From the NCBI GenBank assembly GCA_013426805.1, contig JACDZG010000067.1, positions 1 to 38,824 of the forward strand: a DNA stretch of 38,824 bases, in the 5' to 3' direction. Made by a program: the position numbers and the translations under genes. The DNA comes from Chromatiaceae bacterium. GTDB taxonomy: Bacteria; Pseudomonadota; Gammaproteobacteria; Chromatiales; Chromatiaceae. Shown in pieces: positions 8,296-16,374 of the stretch (position 1 is the stretch's first letter; each line of letters starts with the position of its first letter). The notes under the pieces were generated by a model. The model made no database searches and had not been told where the DNA came from. It saw only the letters and a list, made by a program, of their open reading frames with translations.

Positions 8296-9392
8296 AGTGT
8301 CTGCTCCAGTTCGTCGGCGGTGACCGGCTGACGGCTGGTCGCCGCCGTCGCTACCGTGCGCCGCGCCAGGGTCGCGACCGTGCCGCCGACCAAGGCACCG
8401 GCCGCGCCGGCTGTCAGGATCCGGCTGCTGGAGAGATCGGTGGGGACCGATAGCGGTGCGTAGAAGCTCCCGGCGTCCCAGAACCGGGGCTCCGAACAGC
8501 CCAGACAGGGGTGTCCGGCCTCGATCGGCCAACTGGTGCCCGCATTCCAGCGCATGGTGGCGCAAGCATTGTAGGTGCTGGGTCCTTTGCAGCCGAGCCG
8601 GTACAGACACCAGCCGGCGCGGGCGCCCTCATCGTCGAAGGTCTCGGCGAACAGCCCTTTGTCATAGAAAGGCCGACGGTAGCAGCGATCGTGGATCGAC
8701 TGACCGAAAAAGGCGAGCGGACGATGATACGCATCGCGTTCGGGCAGTCGCCCGAAGGCGAGATAGTGGGCGAGCACACCGGTGATGACCATTGGCACCG
8801 GCGGGCAGCCGGAGACATTGACCAGGGGTTTATTCTTGATCAGATCCATAACCGCGACCGCGCCGGTGGGGTTGGGGGCCGCCTCGGGCAAGCCGCCGAA
8901 GGCGGCGCAGGTGCCGACCGCGATCACCGCCGCCGCCCCCTCGACGGCCTCCATCAGCATCGCGTAGTTGCTGACTCCGGCGATGGTCGAATAGCCGGGG
9001 TTGGCATCCGGCCCCGGCAGTGAACCGTCGACGATCAGCAGATACTTGCCGAAGTTGTCTTTCATTGCCTGTTCGCGGGCCGCCTCGGCCGCCTCGCCGG
9101 CGGCGGCCTGAAGCGTGTGATGATAGTCGAGTGAGATCATCTCCAGGATCAGATCCTCGACCGTCGGTGCATGACTGCGCGTCAGTGACTCGGTGCAGCC
9201 GGTGCACTCCTGGAACGAGAGCCAGATCACGGACGGGCGCCGGGCCTGCTCCAGCGCGGCGGCCATGGCCGGGATCAGACCGGGCGGCAAGGCCATCAGG
9301 GACGCGGACGCGGTGCAGAATTTCAGGAACGCACGGCGCGAGACACCCTGGTCACGCAGGTGCTCGCCGACACGGTGTTTCGTGGTGGTCAT
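8292..9392 (-). CDS. hynS: [NiFe] hydrogenase small subunit (HynS/HydS)
   Basis: Electron-transfer subunit of the hydrogenase, carrying three Fe-S clusters. The 366-residue precursor has a classical Tat signal (S18-R19-R20-A-F-L-K followed by a hydrophobic stretch), through which the folded HynSL dimer is exported. The proximal-cluster cysteines start at C63-T-G-C66, with further ligands in GTCAAFGG and GCPP. A distal-cluster HxxC (HDRC) and downstream cysteines (including HPCLGC) are also present. A C-terminal hydrophobic segment (LTAGAAGALVGGTVATLA) probably anchors the protein in the membrane. GAGGA lies seven bases before the ATG. It follows the hupH-like gene by 20 bp and is translationally coupled to isp1. 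Confidence 0.96.
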   Translation of the reverse strand: MTTTKHRVGEHLRDQGVSRRAFLKFCTASASLMALPPGLIPAMAAALEQARRPSVIWLSFQECTGCTESLTRSHAPTVEDLILEMISLDYHHTLQAAAGEAAEAAREQAMKDNFGKYLLIVDGSLPGPDANPGYSTIAGVSNYAMLMEAVEGAAAVIAVGTCAAFGGLPEAAPNPTGAVAVMDLIKNKPLVNVSGCPPVPMVITGVLAHYLAFGRLPERDAYHRPLAFFGQSIHDRCYRRPFYDKGLFAETFDDEGARAGWCLYRLGCKGPSTYNACATMRWNAGTSWPIEAGHPCLGCSEPRFWDAGSFYAPLSVPTDLSSSRILTAGAAGALVGGTVATLARRTVATAATSRQPVTADELEQTL

Positions 9393-9412
9393 GGACGTTC
9401 CTCAAGCGGCTG

Positions 9413-9853
9413 TCAGGACTCGAACTGTGCTCCGCCCTGAGCCCTGGTGAGGCGGGCGTCCAGCGTGGTCAGGGCGGTATCGAGATCCTGGCGCTGGGTG
9501 CGCAGGATCTCGGGAATGTCGCCGATATCCAGATGCAGGGCCAGGCGCTGATCCTCGGTGATCCGGTAATCGATGAGCCAGACCCCAGGGATCGCGGTCT
9601 CCTGGACATGGGTCGGACCCAGGGCATCGATCGTTGCACGCACCTCGCCAACGCCAAGGACGGCGAGCAGATGCGCCTCGTCTTCAGGGCCGAAGGGGAT
9701 GGCGTTAAGGTCGATTTGAGTGCCTTCGCCAGTGGCGATCAGGCGCTCCAGCGCATGGCGGACCTCATGCAGGATGGGGACGGCATTGCCGCAGTTGGCA
9801 GTGCCGTGGGACACCGACTGTACTCGGACTGGGATGCTGGATAAAGCGGACAT
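9413..9853 (-). CDS. hupH: HupH/HyaF-family hydrogenase accessory protein
   Basis: The 146-residue protein contains the HupH/HyaF signature: PILHEVRHALERLI, PFGPEDEAHLLAVLGVGEV, then an ET-x4-PGVW-type segment. Family members assist biogenesis or Fe-S assembly of uptake hydrogenases. Many full-length HupH proteins are nearly twice as long with two related halves, so this appears to be a compact form. It is the first gene of the hydrogenase operon, 20 bp ahead of hynS, with GAGG eight bases before the ATG. The HupH family is clear; the exact role in this Isp-type system is inferred. Confidence 0.85.
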   Translation of the reverse strand: MSALSSIPVRVQSVSHGTANCGNAVPILHEVRHALERLIATGEGTQIDLNAIPFGPEDEAHLLAVLGVGEVRATIDALGPTHVQETAIPGVWLIDYRITEDQRLALHLDIGDIPEILRTQRQDLDTALTTLDARLTRAQGGAQFES

Positions 9854-9910
9854 GATGCGTCCTCGGCAGGGCGTGAGGAGGTTCTGGATGCGACCCGCCG
9901 CCGACGGGTT

Positions 9911-9990
9911 GCGACAGTTTTTAGTTTAGCATTTTAGCGATCACCGAAATACTAAAACAGAATTATAGACCCCTCAAGCGATCTCGCCGA
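9911..9990 (-). promoter_or_regulatory. Probable hydrogenase operon promoter region
   Basis: An AT-rich island lies between hynD and the hupH-like gene. On the minus strand a perfect TATAAT sits at 9967-9962. No good -35 hexamer lies 16-18 bases upstream, which suggests activator dependence. Just downstream is an inverted repeat, TTTTAG (9932-9937) and CTAAAA (9952-9957), with a 14-base spacer, near the expected start site. Known Thiocapsa hyn expression is anaerobically induced through an FNR-type regulator, but I see no convincing TTGAT-N4-ATCAA here. Confidence 0.4.
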
Positions 9991-10064
9991 GACTTGGCGA
10001 CGATTCCGGCAGACCTGCTCGTGGTTCGACCGGTGCGACGCTCCGCGACACCTGATCGCCCGGC

Positions 10065-10553
10065 TCAGGCCGTCGCGCCGTCGGCGGCGTCCCAGCGGGC
10101 GAGCAACTCCCGCACCCGCTCCAGCGCGACCGGCACCGCCGCGGCGACCGCCGGGGTCAACGCATCACTCCAGTCGATCACCGCCGGTTCGATGCCGATC
10201 AAGGCGCGTCGAGCGGGCAGGCTGTCGGTCAGACGCGCAATATCGAGCAGGTCGGCCAGGCTGACCTCATGGACGCTCTTGGCATGACGGCGCAACTGTC
10301 GGTCCATCGCCTCGCCTTCAAAGACCCGCACGCTGCCCGCGGCATCACCCATGGCCGCAGCGTCGATCACGATCAGCCGCGGGCACTCCGCGATGGGGAC
10401 CGCCAGCGTAAAGCTCAGGGTCCCACCATCAAGGAAGCGTAGCGGCGCGGCCGGGTCCGCTTCGGACTCCAGGCGCCTGATGACCGCGGCACCCACCGCT
10501 TCGTCGGCCAGCAGGACGTTGCCGAGTCCAAGAATCAAGGTTTGCATACTCAC
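10065..10553 (-). CDS. hynD: Hydrogenase maturation endopeptidase (HynD/HupD family)
   Basis: A nickel-dependent processing protease that removes the C-terminal tail of the large subunit after metal-centre assembly. The 162-residue protein has the family N-terminus (LGLGNVLLADEAVG). The expected nickel-sensing residues are E18, D64 (VIDAAAMG) and H95 (SVHEVSLADLL), by comparison with HybD. Its probable substrate is HynL, whose 15-residue tail follows the DPCxxCxxH motif. The start is GTG at 10553, with AGGA seven bases ahead; ATG 10547 is two codons downstream. It is separated from the structural operon by 211 bp that contains a likely promoter, and it is divergent from hypC. Confidence 0.92.
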   Translation of the reverse strand: MSMQTLILGLGNVLLADEAVGAAVIRRLESEADPAAPLRFLDGGTLSFTLAVPIAECPRLIVIDAAAMGDAAGSVRVFEGEAMDRQLRRHAKSVHEVSLADLLDIARLTDSLPARRALIGIEPAVIDWSDALTPAVAAAVPVALERVRELLARWDAADGATA

Positions 10554-10661
10554 GGGGCGGTCCTGTGTGGAAAGCGGTCGGTGGTCGGCAGCATACCTTG
10601 CTTGGCCCGGCGTCAGCGTTTAGCCTGTGGTCTGGGCCAACGATCCGGAGTGATAGCAACC

Positions 10662-10895
10662 GTGTGTCTCGGCATTCCGATGCAGATTGTGTCGATCAAC
10701 GGCTTTCTGGCCCGCTGCACCGCCAAGGGCGTGGAGCGGGAGGCCAGTCTGTTTATGCTGCAACATGAGTTGCCGGCCGTCGGTGACCATGTTGTCGTCC
10801 ACCTCGGCTATGCGACGGAGCGCGTCAGTGCGCAGGATGCCGCCGCGGCCTGGGAGATCTACGATCAAATGCTGAGTGTGGAAGGGGGCGTCTAG
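10662..10895 (+). CDS. hypC: HypC/HupF-family hydrogenase assembly chaperone
   Basis: A small chaperone that carries the Fe(CN)2CO unit with HypD and delivers it to the large subunit. Starting at GTG 10662 gives a 77-residue protein beginning M-C-L-G-I-P. This is the invariant HypC N-terminus, in which Cys2 becomes the catalytic N-terminal residue after Met removal. The start is therefore decided by Cys2, although the GGAG at 10647-10650 lies rather far (11 bases). An internal ATG at 10680 would lose the cysteine. The gene is divergent from hynD. It could be a system-specific HupF-like paralogue; other hyp genes are not in the window. Confidence 0.88.
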   Translation: MCLGIPMQIVSINGFLARCTAKGVEREASLFMLQHELPAVGDHVVVHLGYATERVSAQDAAAAWEIYDQMLSVEGGV

Positions 10896-10929
10896 CGCTC
10901 CCGCCGGTCGGCCCTGAAGTTCTGTGGCG

Positions 10930-10952
10930 GGAGCCGGAGCATCCCCGGCTCC
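10930..10952. terminator. Stem-loop between convergent hypC and unknown gene
   Basis: A perfect 8-bp GC-rich stem (GGAGCCGG / CCGGCTCC) with a 7-base loop sits 34 bases after the hypC stop, between convergent genes. No T-run is present, so termination function is uncertain. Confidence 0.35.
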
Positions 10953-10976
10953 TGCCGCGCTTGGGCGCGATGTCAT

Positions 10977-11441
10977 TCAGTCGCGGTCAAGGAACGCGTT
11001 GGCGATGGCGTACTGGCGTTGCGCTTCAGTCACGTCGCCCGGTTCGTCCGCAGACTCCATCATGGCACAGTTGATCGCCATGCGGGCCTGAACCGCCGCC
11101 TTCCAGGCACGGTTGTGCCGCTCGGTTATCGGGGTCTCGGGCGTCAGGGCGGCCGCTGCCGCGGCGGCGGCGAAATGGTCGGCCTGGGCCAGCCAATCGG
11201 TTTCTTTGCCGCAATCGGTGTAAGAGTTGATCGCATGGGCCTTGGCGGCCCGATAGGCGTCGTCCAGTTCCTCCAGGGTGCAATCCTCACGCAGGGCGGT
11301 TGTAATCGCGCGGTGTACGCGTTCGGCCGTGACGAGGCGCGCGACACGCTGGGCGAAGCGCGCGCCCAGCCGCCGTTGCTGATCGGGATTAAGCCCTTTG
11401 AGGGCATCGCGCAGATCGAGATCGCTGGTAATCTTCGCCAC
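10977..11441 (-). CDS. Hypothetical alpha-helical protein
   Basis: A 154-residue, Ala- and charge-rich, probably all-helical soluble protein with no signal peptide or membrane segment. I do not recognise the family. It contains three cysteines (…REDCTLEEL, YTDCGKET, INCAMMES) and an alanine run near residue 98. The GTG at 11441 follows GGAG by 11 bases. An upstream ATG at 11495 is also open but has no ribosome site. It sits between the hydrogenase accessory genes and the transhydrogenase operon, convergent with hypC and divergent from pntAA. Nothing in the sequence shows its function. Confidence 0.6.
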   Translation of the reverse strand: MAKITSDLDLRDALKGLNPDQQRRLGARFAQRVARLVTAERVHRAITTALREDCTLEELDDAYRAAKAHAINSYTDCGKETDWLAQADHFAAAAAAAALTPETPITERHNRAWKAAVQARMAINCAMMESADEPGDVTEAQRQYAIANAFLDRD

Positions 11442-11659
11442 GGTAGTAACAGCTCCGCGAAGGTGGATAAAGGCGTCCGCCCGCAGCGCCCGCATAGGCG
11501 CCCGACCGCTGTCCTAGATCACTTGTTTGAATATAAGCAAATTCCGATGAGTTTAGCATTGATCTGCGTCACCTGGTTGCCACCGGACACCGGTGACCGG
11601 ATAATACTGAGCATTGTCGCCTGCGGGCGGCGCGCCGTTGTGCGGAGGGTGAGAGAACA

Positions 11660-12748
11660 ATGAGAATCGGTATCCCAGCGGAGACACGGCTCGGGGAGGC
11701 GCGGGTCGCGTCCACGCCCGAGATCGTCAAGAAACTTAAGAGTAAAGGATTTGAACTGCTGATGGAGGCCGGCGCGGGGGTGCGCGCCGGCTATCCGGAC
11801 GCTGACTATGCGGCGGCGGGCGCGGTCTTGACGGATCGTGCCGGGGCCTACGACGTCGATCTGCTGCTCAAGGTCCGTCGTCCGGACGGCGACGATGTGG
11901 CCGCCATGCGCCCCGGCGGTCTGTTCATCGGTCTGCTGGAGAGTTGCGGCGAGGATGCCATCGTAGCCGCGATGCTGACCAAGGGCGTGCGGGTGCTCGG
12001 CATGGAGCGGATGCCCCGGACTTCCCGTGCCCAGTCGATGGACGCCCTGTCCTCGCAGGCCAACATCGCCGGCTATCGGGCCGTGATCGAAGCGGCGGCC
12101 CGCTTCGGCCGCTTCTTCCCCATGATGATGACCTCCGCCGGTTCGGCCAAGCCCGCCCGCCTGGTGGTGCTGGGTGCCGGGGTGGCCGGATTGCAGGCAA
12201 TCGCCACCGCCCGCCGTCTGGGGGCCGAGGTGCTCGCCTACGACGTGCGGCCGGAGACCCGCGAGCAGATCCAGTCGCTCGGCGCCAAGCCGATCGATCT
12301 GGACTTGGGCGAGAGCGGGGCCGGGGAGGGCGGTTATGCCAAGGAACTCTCCGCCGAGGCCAAGGCGCGCCAGCAGGCGGCCCTGGCCGATCAGCTCGCC
12401 AAGGCCCATGTCATCATCACCACCGCGCTCATTCCCTGTCGACCGGCCCCGGTGCTGGTGACTGAAGATCTGGTTCAGCGGCTGCGCCCCGGGTCGGTGA
12501 TCGTCGATCTGGCGGCGGCGAACGGCGGCAACTGTCCGTTGACGGTTCCGGATGAGGTGGTCGAGCGCCATGGGGTACTCATCGTCGGGTACACCAATTA
12601 CCCCTCGATGGTCGCGTCCGACGCCAGCGCCTTCTACGCCAGAAACCTCGCGAACCTGATCGAAATCATGGTCGATCGGTCGGATCAAGGGCCGGTCCTC
12701 AAGGACCTGATGGCGGATGACATCACCAAAGCCATGCTGGTGTCATAG
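11660..12748 (+). CDS. pntAA: NAD(P) transhydrogenase subunit alpha, part 1
   Basis: The NAD(H)-binding domain I of proton-translocating transhydrogenase, which exchanges hydride between NADH and NADP+ driven by the proton gradient. The 362-residue protein has the family N-terminus ([20 protein letters not shown]), the [17 protein letters not shown] segment and the Rossmann motif [13 protein letters not shown]. The alpha chain is split in this operon (pntAA, pntAB, pntB), as in Rhodospirillum and many phototrophs, rather than fused as in E. coli. The start is ATG 11660. The 164-bp upstream region presumably holds the promoter. Confidence 0.96.
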   Translation: MRIGIPAETRLGEARVASTPEIVKKLKSKGFELLMEAGAGVRAGYPDADYAAAGAVLTDRAGAYDVDLLLKVRRPDGDDVAAMRPGGLFIGLLESCGEDAIVAAMLTKGVRVLGMERMPRTSRAQSMDALSSQANIAGYRAVIEAAARFGRFFPMMMTSAGSAKPARLVVLGAGVAGLQAIATARRLGAEVLAYDVRPETREQIQSLGAKPIDLDLGESGAGEGGYAKELSAEAKARQQAALADQLAKAHVIITTALIPCRPAPVLVTEDLVQRLRPGSVIVDLAAANGGNCPLTVPDEVVERHGVLIVGYTNYPSMVASDASAFYARNLANLIEIMVDRSDQGPVLKDLMADDITKAMLVS

Positions 12749-12815
12749 AAAAAACGCCAACGGCCAACTCGTTACCATCAACGGTGCGCCCGGCGCACCT
12801 TACGGAAATCCGCCT

Positions 12816-13103
12816 ATGTCAGACCCGATCGTCGCGCTTTATGTCTTTGTCCTTGCCTGTTTCATCGGCTACTACGTGATCTGGGGTGTCACGCCCTCGC
12901 TGCACACCCCGTTGATGGCCCTCACTAACGCCATCTCCGGCATCGTGATCGTCGGGGCGCTGCTGGTCGCGGGGGCCGAGCGGGCGGGGTTTGCCGCCGA
13001 GCTGCTCGGGTTCCTGGCGGTCCTCCTGGCGTCCATCAACGTGTTCGGAGGCTTCCTGGTGACTCACCGTATGCTCTCCATGTTTCAAAAGAAAAAGAAG
13101 TAA
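12816..13103 (+). CDS. pntAB: NAD(P) transhydrogenase subunit alpha, part 2
   Basis: A 95-residue membrane protein with about three hydrophobic helices ([52 protein letters not shown]). It ends in a Lys-rich tail. It corresponds to the membrane portion of the alpha chain that, with PntB, forms the proton channel. It lies 67 bp after pntAA and 15 bp before pntB. The ATG at 12816 places the first helix directly at the N-terminus; the ribosome site is weak (GGAA). The conserved [12 protein letters not shown] segment near the C-terminus is typical of the family. Confidence 0.95.
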   Translation: MSDPIVALYVFVLACFIGYYVIWGVTPSLHTPLMALTNAISGIVIVGALLVAGAERAGFAAELLGFLAVLLASINVFGGFLVTHRMLSMFQKKKK

Positions 13104-13118
13104 GGAGAGCGATCAGTC

Positions 13119-14519
13119 ATGCTGCACTTTAGTCTGTCTGCACACGGGCAGGCCCTGGCCTATCTGGTCTCGGCCATCCTGTTTATTTTCGCCCTCAAGA
13201 GCCTGACCCATCCGGCCTCGGCGCGGCGCGGGAATTTCTACGGCATGATCGGCATGGTCATCGCCGTCGGCGCGACTCTGCTCGGGCATGAGGTGACCTC
13301 CTACGGATTCATCATCGCGGGGGTGGCGGGAGGTGCAGTGATCGGCACCATCCTCGCCATGCGCATCCAGATGGCGGCGATGCCGCAATTGGTGGCCGCG
13401 CTCCATAGCTTTGTCGGTCTGGCGGCGGTGCTGGTCGCCATCGGCACCTTCATCATCACCGCGCATCCGGATGCGGTCATGATGGGTGAACTCTCCGCCG
13501 GTATCGTCATCGGTGCCATCACCTTTACCGGCTCGGTGATCGCTTTCGGTAAGCTGCAGGGGTTGATCAGCGGCAGCCCGGTGAAATTCACCGGTCAGCA
13601 CGCGCTGAACGCCGCCATGGCCCTTGCGACCATCGGCTTCGCGGTGCACTTCGCCATGACCGGCAGCGTGCTCTCACTGAGTCTGATGACCCTGATCGCC
13701 TTCGCCCTGGGGGTCACGCTGATTATCCCGATCGGCGGGGCCGACATGCCGGTGGTCATCTCCATGCTCAACAGCTACTCGGGCTGGGCGGCGGCGGCGA
13801 CCGGATTCACCCTGCACAACAACCTGCTGATCATCGTCGGTGCCCTGGTTGGCTTCTCCGGTGCCATCCTCTCCTACATCATGTGCAAGGGAATGAATCG
13901 CTCGATCATCAATGTGGTGTTCGGCGGCTTTGGTTCAGGCGACGAGGCGGATACGGGCGCGGGGGCTCAGGCGGCGCAGCGCGGCGTCAAGTCGGCTTCC
14001 GTGGAAGACGTGGTCTATTGGATGGAGGACGCGGCCAAAGTCATCATCATCCCCGGCTACGGCATGGCGGCCGCGCAGGCCCAGCATGCCCTGAAGGAAC
14101 TGATGGAACTGCTCGTAGCGCGCGGCGTCGACGTCAAGTTCGCCATCCACCCGGTCGCCGGGCGCATGCCGGGTCACATGAACGTGTTGCTGGCCGAGGC
14201 CGACATCCCGTACGAGCGGGTACTCGAAATGGATGAGATCAATTCGGAGTTCCCCACCGCGGACGTGGCGCTGGTGGTCGGGGCCAACGACGTGGTGAAC
14301 CCCGCGGCCGAGGAAGACAAGTCGAGCCCCATCTACGGCATGCCGATCCTGCAGGCCGGTAAGGCGCGCCAGGTCTACTTCCTCAAGCGCTCCATGCGTC
14401 CAGGGTATTCAGGCGTCGATAACCTGCTCTTCTACAAAGACAATACCTCGCTGGTCTTCGGCGACGCCAAGGACACGATCGAGGGCATGGCGAGTGCGCT
14501 CAAGGGATCCGGCCATTGA
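13119..14519 (+). CDS. pntB: NAD(P) transhydrogenase subunit beta
   Basis: A 466-residue subunit with an N-terminal membrane half (about eight to nine helices, to roughly residue 260) and a C-terminal NADP(H)-binding domain III. The family motifs GYGMAAAQAQHALKEL, HPVAGRMPGHMNVLLAEA and VGANDVVNPAAEED are present. With PntAA and PntAB it forms the inner-membrane enzyme. In a phototroph this would supply NADPH for CO2 fixation. A strong AGGAGA precedes the ATG. Its 3' end overlaps the DM13 gene by 26 bases, so the latter is probably part of the operon. Confidence 0.97.
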   Translation: MLHFSLSAHGQALAYLVSAILFIFALKSLTHPASARRGNFYGMIGMVIAVGATLLGHEVTSYGFIIAGVAGGAVIGTILAMRIQMAAMPQLVAALHSFVGLAAVLVAIGTFIITAHPDAVMMGELSAGIVIGAITFTGSVIAFGKLQGLISGSPVKFTGQHALNAAMALATIGFAVHFAMTGSVLSLSLMTLIAFALGVTLIIPIGGADMPVVISMLNSYSGWAAAATGFTLHNNLLIIVGALVGFSGAILSYIMCKGMNRSIINVVFGGFGSGDEADTGAGAQAAQRGVKSASVEDVVYWMEDAAKVIIIPGYGMAAAQAQHALKELMELLVARGVDVKFAIHPVAGRMPGHMNVLLAEADIPYERVLEMDEINSEFPTADVALVVGANDVVNPAAEEDKSSPIYGMPILQAGKARQVYFLKRSMRPGYSGVDNLLFYKDNTSLVFGDAKDTIEGMASALKGSGH

Positions 14520-15054
14520 CCGCACGGTGACCCGCGCCGCTGCGCGGCGGCCGGAGCCCGCACGTGTCCCGTTGCGACACCTGCTCGTCGGGTTCCTGGC
14601 CGGCGCAGTCTTGGGCGGCGCCGGCGGATTCGCCGCGGGCTTTTTCAGCTCCCCCGCGCAGTCCGCGGGGGGGCAAGGCAGTTGGGCCATCACCAGCGGC
14701 CGTGGGGGCGAACTCGTAGCAACCGGCCGCTTTACGCATGCGGACCCGGCGGATCGGCTGCACTACGGCAGTGGGGCCGTGCGTGTCTATGCGGATCGGG
14801 TGCAATTTGAAGACGACTTCGCGGTCGGCCCGGGACCCAAGTATCACGTCTATCTGGTGCCCCAACGGGGCATCGACCCGGATACCCGGGTGGAAGAAAC
14901 CATGTTCGTGGATCTCGGCCCGCTCGCCGCATTCAGCGGCCGGCAGAGTTACCCGGTGCCGGTCGGGGTGGACGTCGGGGACTATGGGTCGGTCGTGATC
15001 TGGTGCGAGCAGTTCAACAGTCTGATCTCGCCGGCGGAGTTGAATCCGGGGTGA
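14494..15054 (+). CDS. Membrane-anchored DM13-domain protein
   Basis: The 186-residue protein has a basic N-terminus, one transmembrane helix (about residues 28-51) and an extracytoplasmic DM13 domain. The domain is recognised by GPKYHVYLVPQRG, the YPVPVGVDVGDYGSVVIWC core and its invariant Cys in VIWCEQF. DM13 domains have been proposed to have a redox or electron-transfer role, but no reaction is established. The start is GTG 14494, nine bases after GAGG, inside the end of pntB. Translational coupling to the transhydrogenase is inferred. It converges with folE2, from which it is separated by REP-like repeats. Confidence 0.75.
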   Translation: MRSRDPAIDRTVTRAAARRPEPARVPLRHLLVGFLAGAVLGGAGGFAAGFFSSPAQSAGGQGSWAITSGRGGELVATGRFTHADPADRLHYGSGAVRVYADRVQFEDDFAVGPGPKYHVYLVPQRGIDPDTRVEETMFVDLGPLAAFSGRQSYPVPVGVDVGDYGSVVIWCEQFNSLISPAELNPG

Positions 15055-15068
15055 AATAAGCCGCGTAC

Positions 15069-15118
15069 GGTCCGCACAGCGGACCCTACGGTGGAGGGGC
15101 GACTGAAGTCGCCCCTAC
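15069..15118. repeat. Two adjacent GTAG-type REP-like palindromes
   Basis: The first palindrome (15069-15089) is identical over 21 bases to the one at 2063-2083. The second (15096-15115, GGGGCGACT-GA-AGTCGCCCC, followed by TAC) recurs at 24520-24542. Together they fill the gap between the convergent DM13 and folE2 genes and may act as a transcription barrier. The second element reaches into folE2: its GTAG edge supplies the TAG stop codon. Confidence 0.75.
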
Positions 15119-15957
15119 AGCGACGCCTCCGCGATGCGCGCCTCGGCCTCCTTGTCGCGCTCAATCAGGGCATAGGCGGAGTGGTTGTGGATCGACTCGA
15201 AGTTTTCCGCCTCCACCACATAGGCCGCGATGCGCTCGTCCTCATTGAGGCGGGTGGCGACATCACGCACCATGTCCTCGACGAACTTCGGGTTGTTGTA
15301 GGCGCGCTCGGTCACGAACTTCTCGTCCGGCCGCTTGAGCAGGCCATAAAGCTCCGCGGACGCCTCCCGCTCGACCAGATCGATGATCTCCTCGATCCAG
15401 ATGAACCCCTGGGTGCGCACCTGCACCGTCACATGCGAGCGCTGGTTGTGGGCGCCGTAGGCTGAAATCTCCTTGGAGCAGGGGCACAGGCTGGTCACCG
15501 GCACCAGCACCTTGATCGCCAGGCTGGGTTCGCCGTCGCGGACCTCGCCGATAAAGGTCACCTCATAGTCCAGCAGGCTTTCCACACCGCTGACCGGGGC
15601 GCGTTTGTTGACGAAGAAGGGGAAGCGCATCTCGATATGCCCGGCCGCGGACTCCAGACGGCAGGACATGTCCTTGAGCATGTCTTTGAAGGAGTCGACG
15701 CTCAGTTCCCGCTCCTGGCTGTTCAACACCTGCACGAAACGCGACATGTGCGTGCCCTTGAAGCTGTGCGGCAGGTACACGTACATGTTAAAGGTGGCCA
15801 CCGTGTGCTGTTCCACCCCGCCGCGGTCCTTGACACGGACCGGGTGCCGGATATCCTTGATGCCAACTTTATCGATGGCGATGCGGCGGGTGTCCGCGCT
15901 CCCTTGGACATCGGCGATGGTGCCGGTGGCACCCGTGGGTTCGGTCGATTGCTGCAT
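15115..15957 (-). CDS. folE2: GTP cyclohydrolase IB (FolE2)
   Basis: Converts GTP to 7,8-dihydroneopterin triphosphate, the first step of folate and queuosine-type deazapurine synthesis. The 280-residue protein contains the type IB active-site segment [10 protein letters not shown] with its metal-binding Cys, plus MSRFVQVLN and [16 protein letters not shown]. FolE2 can use metals other than zinc and is often induced by zinc starvation in other bacteria. I did not find a clear Zur box upstream. The ATG at 15957 has GAGAAAG about six bases before it; the longer frame to 16122 has no support. The stop codon lies within a REP-like palindrome. Confidence 0.95.
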   Translation of the reverse strand: MQQSTEPTGATGTIADVQGSADTRRIAIDKVGIKDIRHPVRVKDRGGVEQHTVATFNMYVYLPHSFKGTHMSRFVQVLNSQERELSVDSFKDMLKDMSCRLESAAGHIEMRFPFFVNKRAPVSGVESLLDYEVTFIGEVRDGEPSLAIKVLVPVTSLCPCSKEISAYGAHNQRSHVTVQVRTQGFIWIEEIIDLVEREASAELYGLLKRPDEKFVTERAYNNPKFVEDMVRDVATRLNEDERIAAYVVEAENFESIHNHSAYALIERDKEAEARIAEASL

Positions 15958-16374
15958 GCAAACTTTCTCGGCGTATGATGAGGGCTGGCCGTTGCGTAAA
16001 TTGGGTGTCCCGGGGCCGTAAGACAACCGGGAGTTACCCGATGATCCGGTTGGGGTTGGCGTCTTCGTCACGTCAGTCGATTGCCAATCCCCGATTATCG
16101 GGGCGCCGCTTGGGCGACGCAAACTTGGCCGGGCGATGCTGGCCGGTCAGGCGCAACGAACCGAACGTCGCGCCGACTGGTCACCTGAAGAAGTGTCAGG
16201 TATTTTTACACCCAGGCCGGCTCCGGCGCCCCTTGCGTGGCCTGGAAGCGGTATACCGTATTGAATAAAATTGTGAATCTTTCTTTTTGCCTGAATCTTG
16301 CATAAGTGTCCGGCAAATGCTGGCTTGACCGCATCGAAATCGCCGTCCATCTTGACGCACTCTGGAGTCGAACA
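15958..16374. other. 417-bp divergent intergenic region with short palindrome
   Basis: No gene is supported here. It separates folE2 (minus) from the PEP-CTERM gene (plus). A perfect palindrome CCCCGATTATCGGGG (16089-16103) could be a regulatory site. An AT-rich stretch around 16255-16312 is the likely promoter area for the PEP-CTERM gene. No sigma-54 TGGCAC-N5-TTGC element, which precedes some PEP-CTERM genes, was seen. Confidence 0.4.

Noticed and set aside
9960..10010. FNR/Anr box upstream of the hydrogenase operon
   Set aside because: The nearest sequence matches only about half of TTGAT-N4-ATCAA, so it is not called.
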